Of a stretch of DNA of 64,000 nt, positions 44,003 through 51,822 are shown in pieces (within the stretch, counting starts at the first letter, position 1; the number at the start of each line of letters is the position of its first letter). Source of the stretch: Thalassococcus arenae. GTDB lineage: Bacteria > Pseudomonadota > Alphaproteobacteria > Rhodobacterales > Rhodobacteraceae. The translations under genes were made by a program, and so were the position numbers. The stretch is from positions 744,001-808,000 of the forward strand of contig NZ_JAHRWL010000001.1 of assembly GCF_019104745.1 (NCBI RefSeq), given 5' to 3'. Below the pieces are notes generated by a model. That model had not been told where the DNA came from. It made no database searches and worked only from the letters and a program-made list of their open reading frames with translations.

Positions 44003-44484
44003 GCGCTGGCCGCGTCGGGTTTGGCGGGTTTGCCGGGTTTGAAGGGCGCCATGCCCGCCCGGGCCAGCGCATCGGCGCGTTCGTTCTCGGGATGGCCGGC
44101 ATGGCCCTTGATCCATTCCCAGGTGACGGCGTGCCGGGCCTGTGCATCGTCCAGGCGCTGCCACAGTTCGGCATTCTTCACGGGCTTCTTGCTGGCGGTC
44201 TTCCAGCCGTTGCGCTTCCAGCCGTGGATCCAGCCGGTGACGCCGTTCTTGACGTAGGCGCTGTCGGTCACCACCGTGATGGTGCTGGGTTTCTCGAGCG
44301 TTTCCAGCGCCATGATTGCCGCCATCAGCTCCATGCGGTTGTTGGTGGTGTCGGCTTCGCCGCCCTGCAATTCGCGTTCGCGCAGCACCGCGTCGTCGCG
44401 GCGCGCCTGCAACAGCACGCCCCAGCCGCCGGGGCCGGGATTGCCGGAGCAGGCTCCGTCGGTGAAAGCGAAAAGATCAGGCAT
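43999..44484 (-). CDS. rnhA: Ribonuclease HI
   Basis: 161-aa RNase H1 degrading RNA in RNA-DNA hybrids. DEDD residues are visible: Asp in [18 protein letters not shown], Glu in NRMELMAA, Asp in TDSAYV and Asp in ENERADALA. The C-terminal tail is Lys/Pro-rich. The start [10 protein letters not shown] at 44482-44484 was chosen because the longer frame has no homology. It overlaps the upstream methyltransferase end by 8 nt. Confidence 0.96.
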   Translation of the reverse strand: MPDLFAFTDGACSGNPGPGGWGVLLQARRDDAVLRERELQGGEADTTNNRMELMAAIMALETLEKPSTITVVTDSAYVKNGVTGWIHGWKRNGWKTASKKPVKNAELWQRLDDAQARHAVTWEWIKGHAGHPENERADALARAGMAPFKPGKPAKPDAASA

Positions 44485-45064
44485 GGGCGGTGGTGGATAT
44501 CCACGGTGCCACCGCGCCGTCAAGCCCCCGGTCGCGGCCGGTCCGCCACGCCCCGGGCGTGAGACCTGCGGCGCGCAGCAACGCGCCCAGGCTGTCGGCG
44601 GTGTAGTAGGCATAGACCCGGCCCAGCCGGTCGCGGGCCTCGCCCGTGCCTTCCTTGACGGCGATGTGGAACAGCCCGCCGGGCTTCAGCGCGGCGCGAA
44701 TCGCCGCGAGGTGATGCGGCAGATCGGCCATCGGCGCATGCAGCAGGCTGAAATTGGCCCAGACGCCGTCATAGGCGGCCTGCGCGTCGAGATCGGCGAA
44801 ACCGGCCTGGCGGGCGGTCACGCCGGGGTGACGGGCGGCCAGCCTGACCATCTCGGCCGAGGCGTCCCAGGCGTCGACCGCCAGACCCGCGGCCGCCATG
44901 TGCCGCGCCGAGCCGCCCGGTCCGCAGCCCAGATCCAGAACGCGGCCGCCCGGGGGCAACGCGGCGATGAAGGCGCGCAGGGTGGCGTCGGCCTCGCCGG
45001 CGGTGATCTGTTCGTATTCCGCCGCGCGGGCATCGTAGACGGCGATGGTTTCGGGATCGGTCAT
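44477..45064 (-). CDS. Class I SAM-dependent methyltransferase
   Basis: 195-aa Rossmann methyltransferase. SAM motif I is [16 protein letters not shown] (residues about 42-57), acidic loop [10 protein letters not shown], and [11 protein letters not shown] as post-motif. Methyl acceptor unknown. First gene of the methyltransferase-rnhA-TRIC unit; a repeat palindrome lies 55 nt upstream. Confidence 0.9.
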   Translation of the reverse strand: MTDPETIAVYDARAAEYEQITAGEADATLRAFIAALPPGGRVLDLGCGPGGSARHMAAAGLAVDAWDASAEMVRLAARHPGVTARQAGFADLDAQAAYDGVWANFSLLHAPMADLPHHLAAIRAALKPGGLFHIAVKEGTGEARDRLGRVYAYYTADSLGALLRAAGLTPGAWRTGRDRGLDGAVAPWISTTAHA

Positions 45065-45118
45065 GGCGGCAGTGTTTCGCGCTTGTCCGTCCGAGGCAAG
45101 GGCGGACAGGGGGGCGTG

Positions 45119-45187
45119 CGTATTTGTCAAAGAGAAGAAGGGGCGGGGTTGCGCACCGGCCCTGGCTTCTTCTCTTTCGAAAATACG
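45119..45187. repeat. 22-bp-arm palindromic element, copy 1
   Basis: Arms 45119-45140 and 45166-45187 pair at 19 of 22 positions (CGTATTT...AAAGAGAAGAAG with its reverse complement); loop 25 nt. The loop read in reverse complement (CCAGG, CCGGT, then CCC-GCC) resembles the loop of the element at 61335-61423, so the two are homologous and oppositely oriented. Lies between DUF3429 and the methyltransferase gene. Confidence 0.8.
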
Positions 45188-45216
45188 CCGGTCCTGCGGC
45201 TGACGCCCGCGCGCCA

Positions 45217-45669
45217 TCAGAGCAGCACGCCGACGGCGAGGCAGGCGACGACCAGCGCGGTCAGGAGCCCGCGCAGCTGCATCCACCAGCCCGGCGCGAG
45301 GCCCCAGCGCCAGAATTGCCAGTCAAGCAGCAACAGGCCGGCAAAGCCGAAGATCAGGTTCATGCCGGCGCTCACCGGTCCGCCACCGGTCATGAAGAAG
45401 GCCCAGAGCGCCGGGATCACCGACAGCGCATAGCCCGTCGTCGCCTGCCCGCCCGTCGCCTTTGTGGCGAAGCCCCACAGCACCCCGGACATGAAGGACA
45501 GGATGACCGATCCGTAGAACAGCTGGACATAGGGGCCGACAAAGCGCGGACCCAGCATCGCGAGACCCCAGGCGGAGAGGCTGTCGGACAGCAGGGTCGC
45601 CGCGCCCCAGGCGAAGGGAATGACGCCGGCCAGGCCGAGGATCAGCGCGGAACGGGGAATGGTCTGCAT
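45217..45669 (-). CDS. DUF3429 membrane protein
   Basis: 150-aa inner-membrane protein with about five helices (SALILGLAGVIPFAWGA, LFYGSVILSFMSGVLWGF, YALSVIPALWAFFM, LIFGFAGLLLLDWQFW, GLLTALVVACLAVGVLL). The layout and PFAWGA/FMSGVLWG motifs fit DUF3429. The ATG at 45667-45669 with AGGAAG upstream is preferred over one 39 nt earlier. Function unknown. Confidence 0.82.
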   Translation of the reverse strand: MQTIPRSALILGLAGVIPFAWGAATLLSDSLSAWGLAMLGPRFVGPYVQLFYGSVILSFMSGVLWGFATKATGGQATTGYALSVIPALWAFFMTGGGPVSAGMNLIFGFAGLLLLDWQFWRWGLAPGWWMQLRGLLTALVVACLAVGVLL

Positions 45670-45751
45670 GGGCGGCTTCCTGTGGCGGGCGGGGTCGCTG
45701 CCGGTCATCTAGCGCGGGACGCCGCGGATCGCCAGCGCCCGCGGCCGGCGC

Positions 45752-46366
45752 TCAGGCCCGTTCCAGCGCCAGCCGTCCCGCCAGAGCGGCGAAGAGCGCG
45801 GCGAAGGACCGGTTGAGCCAGCGCATGATGCGGTCGCTGCCGAGGATCCAGTCGCGGGCGCGGGCGGCGAACAGGCCGTAGAGCACGAAGACGGCGAAGG
45901 TCATCGCCATGAACACCCCGCCGAGGCCGATCATCTCGGCGGTGGCGGTGGCGGGATCGCCGCTCAGGAAGGGTGGCAGCAGGGCGAGGAAGAACAGCGA
46001 CAGCTTGGGGTTCAGGATGTTGATGAGCGCGCCGCGGCGGGCGGTGACCCAGGCGCTTTCGGCCGAGCGGTCGGCGCGGACCTGCAGCGCCCCGCCCTGG
46101 CGCAGCGCGCCCCAGGCGAGCCAGAGCAGGTAGGCCACGCCGGCGAATTTCACCGTGGTGAACAGAACCGCCGAGCTGTGCAGAAGCGCGGCCAGGCCCA
46201 GCGTGGCGGCGGCGAGATGCGGCACGATGCCGATGGTGCAGCCCAGCGCGGCCGCCAGTGCCGGGCGCCGCCCCTGCCCCAGCCCGATCGCCAGCGTGTA
46301 GAGCACGCCAGTGCCGGGGGCGAGCACGACGACGAAGGCGGTGATCAGGAACTGGATGGACAGCAT
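45752..46366 (-). CDS. LysE/RhtB-family amino-acid exporter
   Basis: 204-aa membrane exporter with about six helices. [36 protein letters not shown] is the LysE-family signature, followed by KFAGVAYLLWLAWGALR and GALINILNPKLSLFFLALLPPFL. Exports an amino acid or derivative; which one is unknown. It is in the same direction as DUF3429, 82 nt upstream of it. Confidence 0.93.
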   Translation of the reverse strand: MLSIQFLITAFVVVLAPGTGVLYTLAIGLGQGRRPALAAALGCTIGIVPHLAAATLGLAALLHSSAVLFTTVKFAGVAYLLWLAWGALRQGGALQVRADRSAESAWVTARRGALINILNPKLSLFFLALLPPFLSGDPATATAEMIGLGGVFMAMTFAVFVLYGLFAARARDWILGSDRIMRWLNRSFAALFAALAGRLALERA

Positions 46367-46762
46367 GACGAACCCCGGTTGCGGATGAGGGTGACGCTAG
46401 GGCGTGCACGGGCCGGGGTAAAGAGCGCGTTGCACCGCGCGGCGCCGGCGGGTGGTTCGGCAGCGGTCCCGACGCGGCGGGTTCGCGCAGCGGCCGGTTT
46501 GGCGCGACCGCGTCCGGAACGGTTCCGCGCCGTGCATCGCCGGCGGCAGAGTCTTGTCGTGTCGGTGTGCCGAGGCGCCGGCTGGCGATGTAGCCGCGGA
46601 TCGCGGCCCGGTGCGGCTGTCCCGGGCGGGGTCCGCCGGCGGCCGGGGCCGGTCCGGGGCGATGGCCGGGGGTGCGCCGGCCGCGGCCGGGACGGCGACG
46701 CTGCCATATTCATGCCACCGTGGACCTGTATCCCGCGACCGAAACAGACATGGGAGAGGCAC
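46367..46762. other. 396-nt gap, no gene seen
   Basis: GC-rich sequence with open frames on both strands but no start, signal peptide or domain that I can support. It serves as the divergent upstream region for the LysE exporter and the membrane protein at 46763. Confidence 0.5.
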
Positions 46763-47239
46763 ATGGCCGAGAAGACGGATGGGCCGCCGGCCGTTCTGGG
46801 TTGGCTGGGTTTCGCTTTCGGGGCGGCTGCGCTTGTCCTGACGATCGTGATGTTCTGGGCCGGACCGTTCGCACCGCAGCAGAGCGCGGGCGTCAGCCTG
46901 GGCGAGTTGGCGGCGGATATCGCCAGATCCGCGGCGCGGTCGGTTGCGGGTCAGCCTCAGCCCGAGCCCGAAACCCCGCTGCGCGATATCGACGATGTCC
47001 TGCAGATCGGCGTCGGCCTTCTGGCGGCACTTGCGGTGGTCGCCGGCATGGCCGGGCTGGTGCGCCGGGAAACAGGCCGCGCGGCGCTCGCCGGCATGTC
47101 GCTGGGCGCGCTGGCGGTGGGATTCCAGCTGTTCACCTGGACGGTGATGGCGATCGTCGGCGGTCTGGCCGTCGCGGCGGTCGTCTACGCGCTGCGCGAC
47201 GCGTTCGGCGACATCCTGGGCGGGTTGTTCGACGGCTGA
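46763..47239 (+). CDS. Hypothetical inner-membrane protein
   Basis: 158-aa protein with three or four predicted helices: WLGFAFGAAALVLTIVMFWAG (residues about 13-33), IGVGLLAALAVVAGMAGLV (about 81-99), and a C-terminal ALAGMSLGALAVGFQLFTWTVMAIVGGLAVAAVVYAL. An acidic, Pro-rich loop (GQPQPEPETPLRDIDDV) lies between the first two. GGGAGAGG precedes the ATG. I do not recognise the family. No partner gene adjacent. Confidence 0.72.
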   Translation: MAEKTDGPPAVLGWLGFAFGAAALVLTIVMFWAGPFAPQQSAGVSLGELAADIARSAARSVAGQPQPEPETPLRDIDDVLQIGVGLLAALAVVAGMAGLVRRETGRAALAGMSLGALAVGFQLFTWTVMAIVGGLAVAAVVYALRDAFGDILGGLFDG

Positions 47240-47360
47240 AGCGGCGTCCGCAGAGGCGAGGCGGATATCGTCGCGTTCAAAGTGTTTGGCAGCTGTGCGG
47301 GACGAAGGGGACGTTCGGCCAAAGGCGTGCCTTGGCCCGGAATCAAGGGCGAAGCCCGCC

Positions 47361-47498
47361 GGGCCGCGCCCTCCCTCCCTCCCCCTTGGGAGGGCGCATT
47401 TGCGACGCCGCACACCCGCACAATCGCGGGAGGTTCGTGGGACCATAAACCGGCGACAACAGCCGTCGAGAGCGCCCACCCGAGGGAGGGCGCGGCCC
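47361..47498. mobile_element. MITE-like element with perfect 17-bp terminal inverted repeats
   Basis: GGGCCGCGCCCTCCCTC (47361-47377) is exactly the reverse complement of 47482-47498; total span 138 bp. The left end can also fold locally (CGCCCTCCC with GGGAGGGCG, 47367-47396). There is no ORF or obvious target duplication. It occupies the 320-nt gap between a membrane protein gene and ispH. Mobility is inferred from structure only. Confidence 0.5.
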
Positions 47499-47559
47499 TA
47501 TGTTGCTCCGGCCCTCACCGTCCGCCAAGGGCTCGATGCCGACCGTCGCGCCGTCTGGA

Positions 47560-48510
47560 TCACGCGGGTTCGCGCAGCACGCGGGGCACCTTGAATTCGA
47601 CATTCTCGACGGCGGTTTCCACCATTTCGACGGTGACGTCATAGCGGGTGCGGAAGGCGGCGATGACCTCGTCGATCAGCACTTCGGGGGCGCTGGCCCC
47701 GGCGGTGATGCCGACCGAGGCGATGCCATCCAGCGCGCGCCAGTCGATATCGGCGGCGCGCTGGACCAGCTGGGCATAGGCGCAGCCGGCCTTGGCGCCG
47801 ACCTCGACCAGGCGCCGCGAATTCGACGAGTTCGGCGCGCCGACCACCAGCATCGCATCGCAGAGGGGTGCCATGGCCTTGACCGCCTCTTGCCGGTTGG
47901 TGGTGGCGTAGCAGATGTCTTCCTTGTGCGGGCCGACGATGGCGGGAAAGCGCGCCTGCAGCGCGGCGACGATATCGGCGGTGTCGTCCACCGACAGCGT
48001 GGTCTGGGTGACGAAGGCCAGGCGTTCGGGGTCGCGCACGGCGACGGTGGCCACGTCCTGAACGGTTTCGACCAGCAAAACCTCGCCCGGTGGCAACTGG
48101 CCCATCGTGCCGATCGTCTCGGGGTGGCCGGCATGGCCGATCATGATCATCTGCAGGCCGTTCTCGTGGTGGCGCGCGGCTTCGATATGCACCTTGGAGA
48201 CCAGCGGACAGGTGGCGTCGACATAGATCATCTCGCGCCGCGCGGCTTCGGCCGGGACCGCCTTGGGCACGCCATGGGCGGAAAAGATCACCGGGCGGTC
48301 ATCGGGGCAGTCGTCGAGCTCTTCTACGAAGACGGCGCCCTTGGCGCGCAGATCGTCGACCACGTATTTGTTGTGCACGATCTCGTGCCGCACATAGACC
48401 GGCGCACCCCATTTTCCCAACGCCATTTCGACGATCTTGATCGCGCGGTCGACTCCGGCGCAAAACCCGCGAGGCGCGGCGAGATAGAGGGTGAGGGGCG
48501 GTCGGGTCAT
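47560..48510 (-). CDS. ispH: 4-hydroxy-3-methylbut-2-enyl diphosphate reductase
   Basis: 316-aa 4Fe-4S enzyme, final step of the MEP isoprenoid route, yielding IPP and DMAPP. Cluster cysteines are in [25 protein letters not shown] and [27 protein letters not shown] and [14 protein letters not shown] are substrate-binding blocks. The start [16 protein letters not shown] at 48508-48510 was chosen over a 9-codon longer frame. Divergent from the B12-binding gene. Confidence 0.97.
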   Translation of the reverse strand: MTRPPLTLYLAAPRGFCAGVDRAIKIVEMALGKWGAPVYVRHEIVHNKYVVDDLRAKGAVFVEELDDCPDDRPVIFSAHGVPKAVPAEAARREMIYVDATCPLVSKVHIEAARHHENGLQMIMIGHAGHPETIGTMGQLPPGEVLLVETVQDVATVAVRDPERLAFVTQTTLSVDDTADIVAALQARFPAIVGPHKEDICYATTNRQEAVKAMAPLCDAMLVVGAPNSSNSRRLVEVGAKAGCAYAQLVQRAADIDWRALDGIASVGITAGASAPEVLIDEVIAAFRTRYDVTVEMVETAVENVEFKVPRVLREPA

Positions 48511-48639
48511 CGGCAGGGCTCCGGCGGGTCGGACCACAGGTAGACCCGGATGCGAAGCCCGTCCAGTCCCCCGGGGCCTTGATCCCGCGCCTTTGCGTTC
48601 TACGGTATACCGGCGGACGGATGAAAGACGGCCCGGCCC

Positions 48640-49446
48640 ATGAACGACTTCGACGACTCATTCTTCGACAAATCCGAGGCGCGGATCGCCGCCTTGCAGG
48701 CCCGCCTGTCGCAGGACGCGCTTGAGGGCATCGCGCGCGAGGCGGTGCGCCGGCTGGCCGAGCGCGACAGCCGGCTGGGCGGCACCGATCCCGAACACCC
48801 CGTCGCGGCGGATATCGCGACGCTGGTCGCCGCGCTGATCAACCGCGACCAGGCGCGCGCACGGGTCAAGATGCAGTGGCTGCAGGCACAGGGGCTGACG
48901 CTGGACGTGTTGTATGGCCGCTATCTTGCGCCCGCCGCGGCGTTGCTGGGGCAGATGTGGGAACAGGACCGCCTGAGTTTCGCCGAGGTGACGATGGGCG
49001 CGGGGCGGATCTTCGAACTGGTGCGGATGCTGCGCGATGCGTTGCCGCCGACGCGGATCACCCGCAATGCGCCGGTGCTGTTCGCCACGGTTCCGGGCGA
49101 ACAGCACGGCATCGGCATCGAGATGGCGGCGGAACTGTTCCGCCAGCACGGCTGGGACGTGCGGCTGATGATCGGCGCCGACCACGACACGATCATGGCC
49201 GAGATCGGCCAAGTGGCCTGCGTGGTCCTGGGCCTTTCGTCGGGCGGGCGCGCGTCGGCGGCGGCGCTGGCGCAACTGGTGCACGCCGTGCGGGTGACCT
49301 ATCCCGAGGTGTATCTGATGCTGAGCGGGCGGGTCGTGACGGAAGATCCCGGCCTGATTTCGGCCATGCAGCCCGACACCGCGATCGCCAATGTCGAGGA
49401 CGCGCTGGCGGTGATCGAGGCGCTGTCGGGCGAAGCCGTACGATAA
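48640..49446 (+). CDS. Cobalamin-binding-domain regulator-like protein
   Basis: 268-aa soluble protein. Residues about 75-135 form a helical cap ([34 protein letters not shown]), and about 145-260 a B12-binding Rossmann domain. The B12 motif DxHxxG appears as EQHGIG (154-159) with His156 as lower ligand, Asp replaced by Glu. [12 protein letters not shown] and LMLSGRVV fit the SxL and GG parts. The domain order matches the AerR/PpaA and LitR/CarH-type sensory modules, without an attached DNA-binding domain. A light, redox or B12 sensing role is inference. Confidence 0.82.
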   Translation: MNDFDDSFFDKSEARIAALQARLSQDALEGIAREAVRRLAERDSRLGGTDPEHPVAADIATLVAALINRDQARARVKMQWLQAQGLTLDVLYGRYLAPAAALLGQMWEQDRLSFAEVTMGAGRIFELVRMLRDALPPTRITRNAPVLFATVPGEQHGIGIEMAAELFRQHGWDVRLMIGADHDTIMAEIGQVACVVLGLSSGGRASAAALAQLVHAVRVTYPEVYLMLSGRVVTEDPGLISAMQPDTAIANVEDALAVIEALSGEAVR

Positions 49447-49518
49447 CGTGGACGTGATGTGACCTTCCTGCGCTGGAACGGTGTTGGTCGTTCGGCAAGC
49501 CCACTTGAGACGAGACCG

Positions 49519-49989
49519 ATGATGACCCGATCCTGGCTGCTGCCCATGACCCTGTTGCTGGCCGCAAGCGCGGCTGGCGCGCAAATGACCCCGGCGCCCA
49601 GCAAGGGCGTGCTGCCCTATGACCAACCGGACCGGGTGAGCAACGGTGCGCGGATCTATGCCGATTACTGTGCGTCATGCCACGGCGTGGCGCTGGAAGG
49701 GCAGCCGGATTGGCGGGTGCCCGACGCCGATGGCTATCTGCCCGCGCCGCCGCATGATCCGTCGGGTCATACCTGGCATCACGACGACCTGCTGCTGCTG
49801 CGGATCGTCACGCTGGGCACCGAGGCGATCGTCGGTGGCAATTACAGATCCAACATGTCGGGGTTCGGCGATGTCCTGGAGCCGGACGAGATCCTGGATG
49901 TGCTGGGCTTCATCAAGAGCACATGGCCCGACGAAGTGATCGAGATCCACAACGAGATCAACGGCCGCTCGGGCGCGTTCGGCAACTAG
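49519..49989 (+). CDS. Periplasmic c-type cytochrome, monoheme
   Basis: 156-aa exported cytochrome c. Signal MTRSWLLPMTLLLAASAAGAQ; heme site CASCH at residues 51-55 after NGARIYADY. The likely axial Met is in NYRSNMSGFGDVL, and the C-terminal helix EPDEILDVLGFIKSTWPDEV is typical of class I. Pairs of Met codons at 49519 and 49522 leave the exact start open by one residue. Partner oxidase or dehydrogenase is unknown. Confidence 0.9.
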   Translation: MMTRSWLLPMTLLLAASAAGAQMTPAPSKGVLPYDQPDRVSNGARIYADYCASCHGVALEGQPDWRVPDADGYLPAPPHDPSGHTWHHDDLLLLRIVTLGTEAIVGGNYRSNMSGFGDVLEPDEILDVLGFIKSTWPDEVIEIHNEINGRSGAFGN

Positions 49990-50034
49990 CGGAGCGTGCG
50001 GCCGCCGGGCCGCTCCGCATCCCGTCGGGCGGCG

Positions 50035-50610
50035 TCAACTGCCGCCCGCGGCAACCTCGAAATTGCGTTCTGCGGATTGCTCGCGCGGGGGGCGCCCGAT
50101 GACGTCGCGCAGTTCGTCCAGTTCGATGAAATTGTCGGCCTGGCGGCGCAGTTCGTCGGCGATCATCGGCGGCTGGCTGCGGATCGTGGACACGACCGAA
50201 ACTCTAACCCCTTGACGTTGCAAGCTTTCTACCAGCGGTCGGAAATCGCCGTCACCCGAGAACAGGACGATGTGATCGACCCGCGGGGCCAGTTCCATGG
50301 CATCGACGGTCAGTTCGATATCCATGTTGCCCTTGACCTTCCGGCGGCCCTGGCTGTCGGTGTATTCCTTGGCCGGCTTGGTCACCATGGTGAAGCCGTT
50401 GTAGTGCAACCAGTCCACCAGCGGCCGGATCGGCGAGTATTCATCGTTCTCGAGCAGCGCTGTGTAATAGAAGGCGCGCACCATCTTGCCACGGCGAGCG
50501 AACTCCTGACGCAGAAGCTTGTAGTCGATATCGAATCCAAGCGCTTTGGCTGCGGCGTATAGATTCGATCCGTCGATGAACAGCGCGAGCCGTTCGTCCT
50601 TGTAAAACAT
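50035..50610 (-). CDS. NYN-domain (LabA/DUF88) PIN-like protein
   Basis: 191-aa PIN-fold NYN protein, predicted RNA-processing nuclease. Acidic motifs are present: ALFIDGSNLYAAAK (Asp13), GNMDIELTVDAM and HIVLFSGDGDFRPLVE. GGAAGGAC lies upstream of the ATG at 50608-50610. Longer in-frame starts would run into the folK coding region. The C-terminal tail is disordered. Similar proteins are widespread beside folK in this order as far as I recall. Confidence 0.93.
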   Translation of the reverse strand: MFYKDERLALFIDGSNLYAAAKALGFDIDYKLLRQEFARRGKMVRAFYYTALLENDEYSPIRPLVDWLHYNGFTMVTKPAKEYTDSQGRRKVKGNMDIELTVDAMELAPRVDHIVLFSGDGDFRPLVESLQRQGVRVSVVSTIRSQPPMIADELRRQADNFIELDELRDVIGRPPREQSAERNFEVAAGGS

Positions 50611-50669
50611 CAAAAGTCCTTCCAGGTAATCGGCAGCGTGCGAGTTGTCCGTGAGTGTGAGTGGTAAAT

Positions 50670-51317
50670 GTGCACGCTCCTGAATACGTAACAATAATCT
50701 GTTTGTCGCTCCATTCAACCCATACAACCTATGCGAAAGATAGCGCAATCGTCACAATTGAACAAGAATGCCTGATCGCCCTTGGTTCGAACCTTGGTTC
50801 AAGGGCCGGATCGCCGGTCGAAACGGTGGCGGCCGCGCTGTCGGCGCTGGCGGATTCGGGGCTGCGGCTGCGGCGGGTCAGCCGGTTTTTCGCGACGCCG
50901 TGTTTTCCCGCGGGCGCGGGGCCGGACTATGTGAATGCCTGCGCCGCGGTCGGTGCGACCATGCCCCCGCCGGCGGTGCTGGCCTTGTTGCACGACATCG
51001 AAGCGCGGTTCGCGCGCGAACGCACGGATCGCTGGGGCAGCCGGACGCTGGACCTGGACCTGCTGGCGCAGGGCGATGCCGTGTTGCCGGACGCCGCGAC
51101 GCAGACGCGCTGGCGCGACCTTGCCCCTGACCGCCAGCGCAGCGAGGCGCCGGAGACGCTGATCCTGCCGCATCCGCGCCTGCAGGAACGCGCCTTCGTG
51201 CTGGTGCCGCTGGCCGACATCGCGCCGGACTGGCGCCACCCGCTTGCCGGAACGACGGTTCGTGATATGCTGACGGCCATCCCCGGTTCCGACCGGGCGT
51301 CGATCACGGCCCTTTGA
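50670..51317 (+). CDS. folK: 2-amino-4-hydroxy-6-hydroxymethyldihydropteridine diphosphokinase
   Basis: HPPK of folate synthesis: transfers pyrophosphate to hydroxymethyl-dihydropterin. The HPPK core starts near base 50770 with CLIALGSNLGSRAG. Later motifs are FFATPCFPAGAGPDYVNACAAV, RTDRWGSRTLDLDLL and LILPHPRLQERAFVLVPL. No ATG lies just before the core. In-frame GTG at 50670 or 50661 would add about 33-36 residues (HAPEYVTIICLSLHSTHTTYAKD), wording I recall from roseobacter FolK entries, so I use 50670. The exact start is uncertain. Confidence 0.85.
   Translation: MHAPEYVTIICLSLHSTHTTYAKDSAIVTIEQECLIALGSNLGSRAGSPVETVAAALSALADSGLRLRRVSRFFATPCFPAGAGPDYVNACAAVGATMPPPAVLALLHDIEARFARERTDRWGSRTLDLDLLAQGDAVLPDAATQTRWRDLAPDRQRSEAPETLILPHPRLQERAFVLVPLADIAPDWRHPLAGTTVRDMLTAIPGSDRASITAL
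50691..50718 (-). promoter_or_regulatory. Possible NYN gene promoter
   Basis: Minus-strand TTGAAT (50713-50718) and TATTGT (50691-50696), spacer 16 nt, in an AT-rich patch of the divergent region. It would place the start near 50684 with a leader of about 75 nt. It lies within the possible N-terminal extension of folK. Confidence 0.4.
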
Positions 51318-51323
51318 GGGCAA

Positions 51324-51355
51324 TCGCGCCTTGTGCTTTGCGGCAAGGCGCGATA
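51324..51355 (+). terminator. Hairpin after folK, terminator-like
   Basis: Perfect 11-bp stem ATCGCGCCTTG (51324-51334) with CAAGGCGCGAT (51345-51355), 10-nt loop, starting 7 nt after the folK stop. There is no T-tract. A possible rpoZ promoter (TTGTGC at 51332, 17 nt, TACATC at 51355) overlaps it, so formation in RNA versus promoter function compete. Assignment tentative. Confidence 0.4.
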
Positions 51356-51434
51356 CATCGTGACTTTCCGATGCCCGGCACCGGCCGCAGGATGCCGTTG
51401 CCGACCCCGACACTGACTGGAAGTGGAGCGCCCG

Positions 51435-51788
51435 ATGGCCCGCGTGACCGTAGAAGACTGCGTTGACAAGGTTCCGAACCGGTTCGAGCTGGTGATGCTC
51501 GCCGCGCACCGGGCCCGCGAGATTTCGGCCGGGGCCGCGATCACCGTGGATCGCGACAACGACAAGAACCCGGTCGTCGCCCTGCGCGAGATCGCCGACG
51601 AAACGCAGTCGGCCGACGAACTGCGCGAGCGCCTGATCGAATCGAACCAGACCCAGATCGAGGTCGACGAACCCGAAGAGGACGCCATGGCCCTGCTGAT
51701 GGGCGCCGAGGCGGACAAGCCGGTCGAAGACGATATGTCCGAAGAGAAACTCCTGCGTGCGCTGATGGAGGCGCAGGGACAGGGCTGA
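51435..51788 (+). CDS. rpoZ: RNA polymerase omega subunit
   Basis: 117-aa omega subunit assisting assembly of RNA polymerase and, in many proteobacteria, forming part of a ppGpp site. [31 protein letters not shown] and [13 protein letters not shown] are diagnostic. The acidic C-terminal extension is usual in this order. The ATG at 51435 follows GGAAGTGGAG. It is 34 nt upstream of the ppGpp synthetase gene, a functionally apt pairing. Confidence 0.97.
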   Translation: MARVTVEDCVDKVPNRFELVMLAAHRAREISAGAAITVDRDNDKNPVVALREIADETQSADELRERLIESNQTQIEVDEPEEDAMALLMGAEADKPVEDDMSEEKLLRALMEAQGQG

Positions 51789-51789
51789 G

Positions 51790-51808
51790 GCCCGGTCGCG
51801 GACCGGGC
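51790..51808 (+). other. Hairpin between rpoZ and rel
   Basis: GCCCGGTC (51790-51797) and GACCGGGC (51801-51808) form a perfect 8-bp stem with a GCG loop, directly after the rpoZ stop and 15 nt before the TTG start of rel. It lacks a T-tract. It could attenuate or shape translation of rel; this is inference. Confidence 0.45.
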
Positions 51809-51822
51809 GGGGATGGGCGCAA

